Part shown: positions 57,487 through 64,000 of the stretch, piece by piece
How the letters are laid out: each line of letters starts with the position of its first letter
How positions within the stretch are numbered: position 1 is the first letter of the stretch
Source: Anolis sagrei
Taxonomy: Eukaryota; Chordata; Lepidosauria; Squamata; Anolidae
DNA length: 64,000 nt
NCBI RefSeq assembly: GCF_037176765.1
Contig: NC_090025.1
Span: 179,846,040-179,910,039, forward strand
Direction: 5' to 3'
Translations under genes and position numbers: made by a program
The notes under the pieces: generated by a model
What the model saw: only the letters and a program-made list of their open reading frames with translations
What the model was told of the DNA's origin: nothing
Databases searched by the model: none

Positions 57487-58587
57487 CACACACTCACACA
57501 CACACATCTTGAGTAAACCCTGCAGAACCCTAGTGGAACTTGTTTCTTAATGAGCCCATGGTTATGCTATAACCTTTTCACAAAAAATGCACTTCATGCT
57601 ATTTACAACACTAAAGTTCAAAATTTTGATTTTATGGTGATTACAAAAATTATAGCTACTTCAAACAGGAAAAAATAGTTGAAACGCTACAGGCCCAAGT
57701 ATTACAGGATCAGCATATATTCTTCTAGACTTCTGATCGGTTTTTGTGGGTTTTTTTTTTTACCTATAAAGCAGTGGTCTCCATTAAGATGAGTTAGTAT
57801 AACCTTACTGAGAGGTGTATTTTCCTTGCTGGTGGTGAAACATCCAATTCTGCACGCACCATCCTGAGCATTTACTGCCTATGGATCAGGACAATAAAGA
57901 GAAATGGAACTGGCATGGGGTAATACTCCTCTGAGGCTCCTCAAATGCTGGGCCGTAATGGCTTCTTTGATGTCTGGAGGAGCAGCGGAGGGGGATGCGC
58001 CTACTGCATGTGCCGGGTCAGGCTGATTTCGTCCCCATTACTCCACATGAGTAATGTGGGGTTCAGCCTTCTCAGTAATGGAGGTCGGGGCCACCGAGAG
58101 AAGGCGCATCATTCTCCGTGGAGTGATTGCATTTGGAGGAGCTCACACAAATCAAGGGCATTCTCAATCCGGTTGCAGAATGGCCTCCCCAATAATGCGG
58201 GGGGAAAGAGATTGTGTTTACTTATTTTCAAAAAATAAGCTGACCCACTGAGGCAAGGTATCATTTTGAAAGTGCAGTCAAGAAGATAACGCAGCCAGGC
58301 GCTCACTAGTCTCTCGGTAGAGTGGCTTAACACAATATGGCTCGCAAGACCCTGCGGGTGTACTTGACAATATAACTCTCAACCCTGCTGGGACTGAAAA
58401 TTAGGGACTAGCGAGGACAAAGTGCCTTGAAGAGACAGGCACGCATTGCAAAGAACACAGAGCAGTCTAGAAAAATCTAAATGAAGCAATACTTCTTTGG
58501 GTCACTGGGTCAGTTGACACAAACTGCCATAGTGTGTTTCCATCTCAGCACAATCAGATTCTCATCCGGCACTAGAAACCAATGTGG
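57487..58587. other. Unassigned stretch with a GC-richer block
   Basis: 57930-58260 is GC-richer than its surroundings (CTGGAGGAGCAGCGGAGGGG). Its frames have no recognisable domain. It could be a decayed element or a conserved non-coding block. Confidence 0.4.
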
Positions 58588-58842
58588 CTTTTTTTTCATG
58601 TCAGGAGCAACTTCAGAAACTGCAATTTGCTTCTGGTCTGAGAGAATTGGCCATCTGCAAGGACATTGTCCAGAGGACACTTGGATGTTTTGCCATCCTG
58701 TGGGAGGCTTCTCTCATGTCCCTGAATGGGAAGCTGGAGCTGACAGATGGGAGCTCACCCCACTCCTCGGATTCAAACCTTCGACCTTTCAATCTGCTGG
58801 CACAAGAGTTTAACCCATTGCGCCACCGCAAGCTCCATTATA
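58588..58842 (-). repeat. tRNA-derived SINE (family 2)
   Basis: CATGTCAGGAGCAACTTCAG to TAACCCATTGCGCCACCGCA, reversed full-length copy. Confidence 0.9.
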
Positions 58843-59424
58843 CCTATGTGGCTGAGAACCCAAGTCAAAGTACATGTCAAAACTTACACTCAAACAACAC
58901 AGAAAGGCCTTATAAATAGTCCACCAATTTTGACTAATATCTGGATACAGATATAAGCACTTTTGGTTCTAGTATAGGAACCAAAAAAGCAATGACAACA
59001 CCAAATCGTTAATGAATTGCCTCTTAGTGCAGGGTCATTCCTAGTGCTCCAGATGAATAAAGAGTCATCTACCCTGAGGGGCTTTAGAGGATTTACAGAT
59101 GCTTATTCTGTGCAAAAGGCATTTTCTGCAGTAAAATCAGGAACTACTTACTCAACTCAATTAGTCTACCTTAATCAGATTTCAGGACTTCATTGGGATG
59201 ACATAACGATACAGTCTTAAATACAATACAAAACTTAATGAAATACAAACTTGAAAGAGAGACGGCATATCGGTAGTTTTCACCATCTAAAGCTATAGGA
59301 GTAAAGCTCAGAGAAAAACCAAATGTATATAGGAAGTTTCCTTCAACCTTATTGAAGTTAGAAGCATGTATGCTTAGCTAAGTGAAAGGTGCTGAAATCC
59401 CACTTTTTGTGAAGGAACCCTGTT
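58843..59424. other. Unassigned stretch
   Basis: No gene or element recognised. Confidence 0.5.
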
Positions 59425-59527
59425 CAGTTTCTTTACGGCACTGAATGTTTGCTGATATTTGCTGTAAACCACCCTGAGTCCCCTCAGGGAGATAGGGTGG
59501 GATATAAATACAATTTATTATTATTTG
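59425..59527 (+). repeat. L2-like 3' tip
   Basis: CACTGAATGTTTGCTGATAT, CCCTGAGTCCCCTCAGGGAG, GGGATATAAATACAATTTAT. Confidence 0.75.
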
Positions 59528-59529
59528 AA

Positions 59530-59789
59530 ACACAACAAGATGAGTCCACAGCAGACAAGATCGCTCTGCTGGCTGTTGTATTAGATCACATGTCGGACAC
59601 TTCCCAAGTGTCTAGGACTGTGTAATGTATCGGCGAATAATGCATGCAGATCCCAGTAAGGTGGCCTTCTGCAGCAGACAGATGGTAATTTTGTCAGCGC
59701 TGATTGTGTTTAAGTGCAGGCCAAGGTCTTTAGGCACTGCACCCAGTGTGCCAATCACCACTGGGACCACCTTGACTGGCTTGTGCCGG

Positions 59790-59792
<3 letters not shown>
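59530..59792 (-). repeat. R4-type LINE 3' remnant
   Basis: Closely matches 25130-25385 (ATCACATGTCGGACACTTCC; AGTGCAGGCCAAGGTCTTTA). As at 25.1 kb it directly follows an L2 3' end, and it ends in an (ATC)n tract at 59792-59832. Confidence 0.8.
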
Positions 59793-59832
<40 letters not shown>

Positions 59833-59835
<3 letters not shown>

Positions 59836-59990
59836 GAATAAATGGTAAAAGCCTTCTAATAGACTTCCAAAACATTTTAATTCACTGATATGCCAGATTC
59901 AAAAGCACTAAAAAGTAATTGAACTCTGGGACATCAGCATTCGTACATAATCAAAACTGAGTAACAAATGAAATGATAAAAAAAATGTTG
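59833..59990. other. Short unassigned piece
   Basis: Nothing recognised before the solo LTR. Confidence 0.4.
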
Positions 59991-59995
59991 GAGCA

Positions 59996-60397
59996 TGTAA
60001 AAATCAGTTGGTGAGTGTGTTAACTGAAAAATGCAAATCACGAAACTGATTGGTTGGGCCATGCCTGGGAGGCTAGCTGAGCCTGGGAGTTTTGGCAACA
60101 GTTACATGTTTAGGTTTTCTGCGCAGGAGCTTGCCAAGACAAGTTAGTATAGTTTCTGTTTCTGAGCTTCTGGAAGAAGATCCTTCACATGGACACACAA
60201 GGGACACTTGAATCTCTCTCAACGGACATTGTGTGAGTCAGTGCAACTGTTCCCATGATTGTATATATGTTGCTCTGCGTAACTAAGAGTAAACACCTTA
60301 TTCTTTACTGATCATCAATGTGGCATATCTTTTCTCTAGCAAGATAGTATGTGGATTGATAAAGATGTGAACAACGCGTAATTTTCATTCCGCCACA
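59996..60397 (+). mobile_element. Solo LTR of an LTR retrotransposon (fossil)
   Basis: About 402 bp, TG...CA termini, same family as 16737-17166 (CTGATTGGTTGGGCCA; CATGATTGTATATAT shared). Flanks AAAAA/AAAAA fit a 5 bp target duplication, though poly-A makes this weak. No internal region. Confidence 0.8.
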
Positions 60398-60569
60398 AAA
60401 AAATATTGTGAAATAATTGTGTGTATTTGTAATATATATATATAAATATTATATATTTGTATTATACATTTGTATTATATATTTCAAAATCAGCACCCAA
60501 AATACATTGAAAAAGTTAAGAGTGTTGGAGGAAAAACTGTACTTCATAAAAGTGAATTTTCTATGCTAT

Positions 60570-60840
60570 GTGTGGCTGGTTAAGTTTCCGGAAATATCCA
60601 GTTAGGCACTATTGAAAAATGAATCAGATGTACCTGAGTTTCACTCATCAGGAGTTTTCTTCTGTTGTGAAAAGAAAGAATGCCCTCTTTGTTTACGTAT
60701 AAAACCAGAGGGGTGGGCAGCTGTTTTCTTGTCCCAGGGATACCTGCAGCAATAAACTTTACTGTTCCTAACCCTAGATAACCTGTTTATTACTTAAATG
60801 CTCCAAGGCATTAGTTTAGGATCCATCAGGGTTTACAGCC
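60570..60840 (+). mobile_element. Possible LTR fragment (fossil)
   Basis: ACGTATAAAACCAGAGGGGT (TATA-like) followed by GCAGCAATAAACTTTACTG (poly(A) signal) has the layout of an LTR promoter and R region. Ends could not be fixed. Confidence 0.35.
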
Positions 60841-60921
60841 TGGGTGTGAAACTCTCCACCTCTAAGCTTGGTCTGTATGGTTGGTGGGAAGAGCCAGAGG
60901 TTTTTGACTCCTGAAAAGTAC

Positions 60922-61185
60922 AGTCAGCCCTCCACATTTGCTGAGTTTAGGGGCACAGGATCCTTTCGAAAGTGAAAAACTGCAAATAAACAAACTTTTT
61001 TTCTACTTGGGAGAACACATCTCTAGGAGTTTCTTGGACTTCCAGCATGATCCTATGGTCAACTTCTGCTGTAAACTGGCCATCAATTGCATTGGAGGAC
61101 CAAGAGATTTCTACCGAGGAAGGTGGCCATGGGGTCACACTGGAGGACCTAGATAGTTCCCAACCTTTTTTTTTTTTTTTGCCAT
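60922..61185. mobile_element. Tigger/mariner-like fragment
   Basis: ACAGTCAGCCCTCCACATTT resembles a Tigger-type terminus. Followed by text typical of such elements (GGGGCACAGGATCCTTTCG). Right end not identified; poly-T at 61167-61181. Confidence 0.45.
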
Positions 61186-61273
61186 TCCCCACCTAAGCAT
61201 CGCTAAAATCCTGATGCCACCGCCATTAACCCGGTGACATACAATTATTATTCAAAAAATGAACTCCTATTCA

Positions 61274-61871
61274 ATGTATTGCTGAAGGCTTTCATGGCTG
61301 GAATCACTAGGTTCTTGTGGGGGTTTTTTGGGCTATAGGGCCATGTTCTAGAGGCATTTCTCCTGACGTTTCGCCTGCATCTATGGCAAGCATCCTCAGA
61401 GGTAGTGAGGTCTGTTGGAATTAGGACAATGGGTTTATATATCTGTGGAATGGCTGGGGTGGGGCACAGAGCTCTTCTCTGCTAGAGCTAGGTGTGAATG
61501 TTTCAACTGACCACCTTCATTAGCATTTGAAGGCCCGGCTGAGGCTGGGAAAATCCCCTGTTGAGAGGTGTTAAGATGTGCCTGGTTGTTTCCTCTCTGC
61601 TGTTTAGCTGTTGTAATTTTAGAGTTTTTTAATACTGGTAGCCAGATTTTGTTCATAAAATTTTGTTCTCTCAGCTGAAACATTCACACCTACCTCTAGC
61701 AGAGAAGAGCTCTTTGCCCCACCCCAGCCATTCCACAGATATATAAACCCATTGTCCTAATTCCAACAGACCTCACCACTTCTGAGGATGCTTGCCATAG
61801 ATGCAGGTGAAACGTCAGGAGAAATGCCTCTAGAACATGGCTCTATAGCCCGAAAAAACCCACAAGAACCT
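61274..61871. mobile_element. Penelope-like element with inverted ends
   Basis: 598 bp, single long minus-type body plus an inverted copy of the end (GCGAAACGT/ACGTTTCGC arms). Target duplication AACTCCTATTCA (61262-61273, 61872-61883), 12 bp exact. Confidence 0.9.
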
Positions 61872-61883
61872 AACTCCTATTCA

Positions 61884-62644
61884 CTTGGAAAGAGTCTAAA
61901 ACGGCATTAACTTGGTCTAAACAAGCTTCCAAAGAACTTGGCATCCATGAAAGAGAAAAATAAAGGACAGCTGAGGCTCTGAGGAACAAATTAAGAAATT
62001 GTTAAAAAAAATAATATGAAGATGGCTCGGGAAATCCACAATTTATCAGAGAGGAAATGTGTGATACTTTGTTGTGAGTCCCATGAGTCCCATGCTTTAT
62101 AAGTGAGGCAAATATAACAACAGTTATAAAACTCTAAATACAAATGGTAAGTGTATTTAAAGTAGTAAATAAACTTTGATTACAGTTCCGTGATAGTTAA
62201 TGCTACCATTCTTCAATTTCACTAAAAATTATGTTCCCATAATTTTTGTATCTTTTTTATTGGTAATTTGATGGCATTTTTTGGTCGTAAAGAGACATAG
62301 GCAATGAAGTGAGGTCCAAAACTTCAGCTTGTGGTTTTTCTGATATTGGTTGATGTCATTTGTTGATGGTTAATGATATGTCTAGGGGCCTAATTCACAG
62401 TTTATTTACCATATGTAGTATATTTATTACCATAAGAAATTTGGGGGGGGGGGAGACGGGACGACCATTAATAACCCATTCACGAATTGCCCCCCCCCCC
62501 AAAAATCAAATTGTCTCCCTGTGGGGCATGTGTCCTACGTTGGGAGCCAGAGGCCTAGGGGTTTCTAGAGATAACATTTTAATCAAATCTATGAATAACA
62601 CAGCCCAACAACAACAATTTTTCTTGATTATTTTTTTTTAGGCC
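61884..62644. other. Unassigned stretch with G-run and C-run
   Basis: TTTGGGGGGGGGGGAGACGG (62440) and a C-run at 62490-62500 are oppositely composed and about 50 bp apart, so they may belong to one short inverted-repeat element. Confidence 0.4.
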
Positions 62645-62780
62645 AGTCCCTGGGGTTGATTCAGAAAATTCGGGCGCTGATTCAGAAAATTGAATTGAAC
62701 CACCTCTAGTTTCATAGATATAGTTATCATGGTTTTCTATGGGTGAGCAAATGGCATATGACATATATTCTGTATCTCAA
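62645..62780. mobile_element. hAT fragment related to 3420-3500
   Basis: GATTCAGAAAATTGAATTGA and GACATATATTCTGTATCTCA recall the text at 3445-3520. Confidence 0.45.
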
Positions 62781-63429
62781 AAACTGGAGCAGATAAGGGG
62801 AAACTAGTGGCATTTATGGAATCAGCAGGTCAAATGTACCCAGAAACAGGTATTATATTTGAGGCACCGAATTGTGTGTTCAGCAATGTAATCAAGTCAG
62901 CAAAAATAAAAACTGCAAATGTGGAAAGACAGATACAAAAACTTTCTCATCCACTTTGTTCTCAATCTCTGTCACTTGACAGTCGATATCCATCTCAGTG
63001 TTGATTCACAGATCAATTAGGTGATAAGAGGCACCTCCTAATTGTTCCACAAGCTCCCTGTGTTATGCCTCCCATTGGGAATATAATTGTGGCTCCTTCT
63101 TACCTTTGGATTTAGCTCAGTCTCCCCTTCCATGCTAGTTTAACTTGTGAACCAGTCATTCCTCTTCCCGCCATGCCCGCTAATTTGCATTCCACATTTT
63201 GATTGGATGTAGGGAACAATGATGCTGAATAGGGCATTATTCGTGTAATAATGCACTACAGTTATCACTACAACTTACACACACTACATTTTTCTAGAGT
63301 AGCCACATGAAAAATAAACAATATGGCAAGGTTAACATTTTAATTAAAATATCTTTGTTTTGAAGTATTCTTTAAGCAATGAATGCATGTCAATGAAACA
63401 GAATTTTAAGAACATTGATTTGTATGTTA
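62781..63429. other. Unassigned stretch
   Basis: No gene or element recognised. Confidence 0.5.
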
Positions 63430-63590
63430 ATGTTTATATGTGATTTAATTGTATTGTTGTTGTTTTTTTTGTTTATTGCTTTTTTGTTACTGATGTGTTG
63501 TTGGGCTTGGCCTCATGTAAGCTGCTCCAAGTCCCTTGGGGAGATGGAGGCGGGGTATAAATAAAGTTTTATTATTATTATTATCATCAA
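63430..63590 (+). repeat. L2-clade LINE 3' end
   Basis: GGGCTTGGCCTCATGTAAGC, CAAGTCCCTTGGGGAGATGG, GGGTATAAATAAAGTTTTAT and (ATT)n. Confidence 0.88.
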
Positions 63591-63674
63591 GCATTTAATT
63601 TCTGGTCTCAAACATGGTTTGTATTTCAGCCGATCAGTATATTCTATGTAATTATATTTGAGTTTTGTGTTTGT

Positions 63675-63862
63675 GTGTGTCAGGAGCGACTTCAGAAACT
63701 GCAAGTCGCTTCTGGTGTGAGAGAATTGACTATCTGCAAGGACGTTGCCCAGGGGACACTCAGATGTTTTGATATTTTACCATCCTTGTGGGAGGCTTCT
63801 CTCATTACCCCACATGGGGAGCTGGAGCTGACAGAGGGAGCTCATCCACACTCTCCCCGTAC
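63675..63862 (-). repeat. tRNA-derived SINE (family 2), truncated
   Basis: TGTCAGGAGCGACTTCAGAA to GGAGCTCATCCACACTCTCC. The tRNA-like end is missing. Confidence 0.88.
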
Positions 63863-64000
63863 TCATGTTGTTATTTATTTCTTTTTGTCATGACGTTCTA
63901 ATAATATCCCAAAAACAAATACCAAAAGCAAGTAACCATCTTTATTAGATTACAAACAATATTTTATAAAGCAGAAAAAATACAAACCAACAAACCTGCC
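63863..64000. other. Window edge, unassigned
   Basis: AT-rich. Nothing recognised before the window ends. Confidence 0.4.

Noticed and set aside
57945-58238. 97-codon plus-strand frame as a host exon
   Set aside because: No recognisable domain or homologue, and ADA2 would be expected on the minus strand.

Overview
This is a vertebrate nuclear window, most likely from a squamate (iguanian/Anolis-like) lizard. The inference rests on the repeat mix: CR1 and L2 LINEs, Bov-B/RTE tails, R4-type LINE remnants, Penelope-like elements, many short hAT palindromes, tRNA-derived and 5S rRNA-derived SINEs, and solo LTRs. Spliced exons are also present. I saw no bacterial-style genes, CRISPR arrays or complete functional RNA genes.

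Only two host genes can be supported, both on the minus strand. TMEM121B (formerly CECR6) is a single-exon multi-pass membrane protein at 11434-13173. HDHD5 (formerly CECR5) is a haloacid-dehalogenase-like protein whose eight coding exons run from 51853 down to 29927. When joined they keep phase at every junction and give 436 codons plus a stop. The order and orientation match the human cat-eye-syndrome region (IL17RA, TMEM121B, HDHD5, ADA2). IL17RA and ADA2 exons were not recognised here. The genes share an ancient neighbourhood, and nothing in the window shows that they act in one pathway.

Layout. 1-9.7 kb: intergenic, with SINEs, a 5S-derived SINE, hAT pieces, and a Penelope palindrome split by a CR1 copy. 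10.4-13.4 kb: TMEM121B, with a minisatellite running into its presumed 3' UTR and a GC-rich promoter side. 13.4-15.9 kb: hAT elements nested in one another, carrying a 1.3 kb polypurine array. 16-29.5 kb: dense CR1, L2, R4, Penelope and hAT copies plus one solo LTR. 29.6-51.9 kb: HDHD5 with repeat-filled introns, including a GC-rich inverted-repeat cluster in intron 2 and a Bov-B-derived tandem array in intron 1. 51.7-52.1 kb: the HDHD5 CpG-rich promoter. 52.2-54.4 kb: a tandem array of about 97 bp units just upstream of that promoter. 54.5-64 kb: intergenic repeats, including a second solo LTR of the same family.

No novel multi-gene system was found. The most unusual features are structural: two independent tandem arrays flank the HDHD5 promoter, short palindromic Penelope derivatives carry 10-14 bp target duplications, the intron-2 palindrome cluster is GC-rich, and a repeat module appears to be shared by unrelated transposons.
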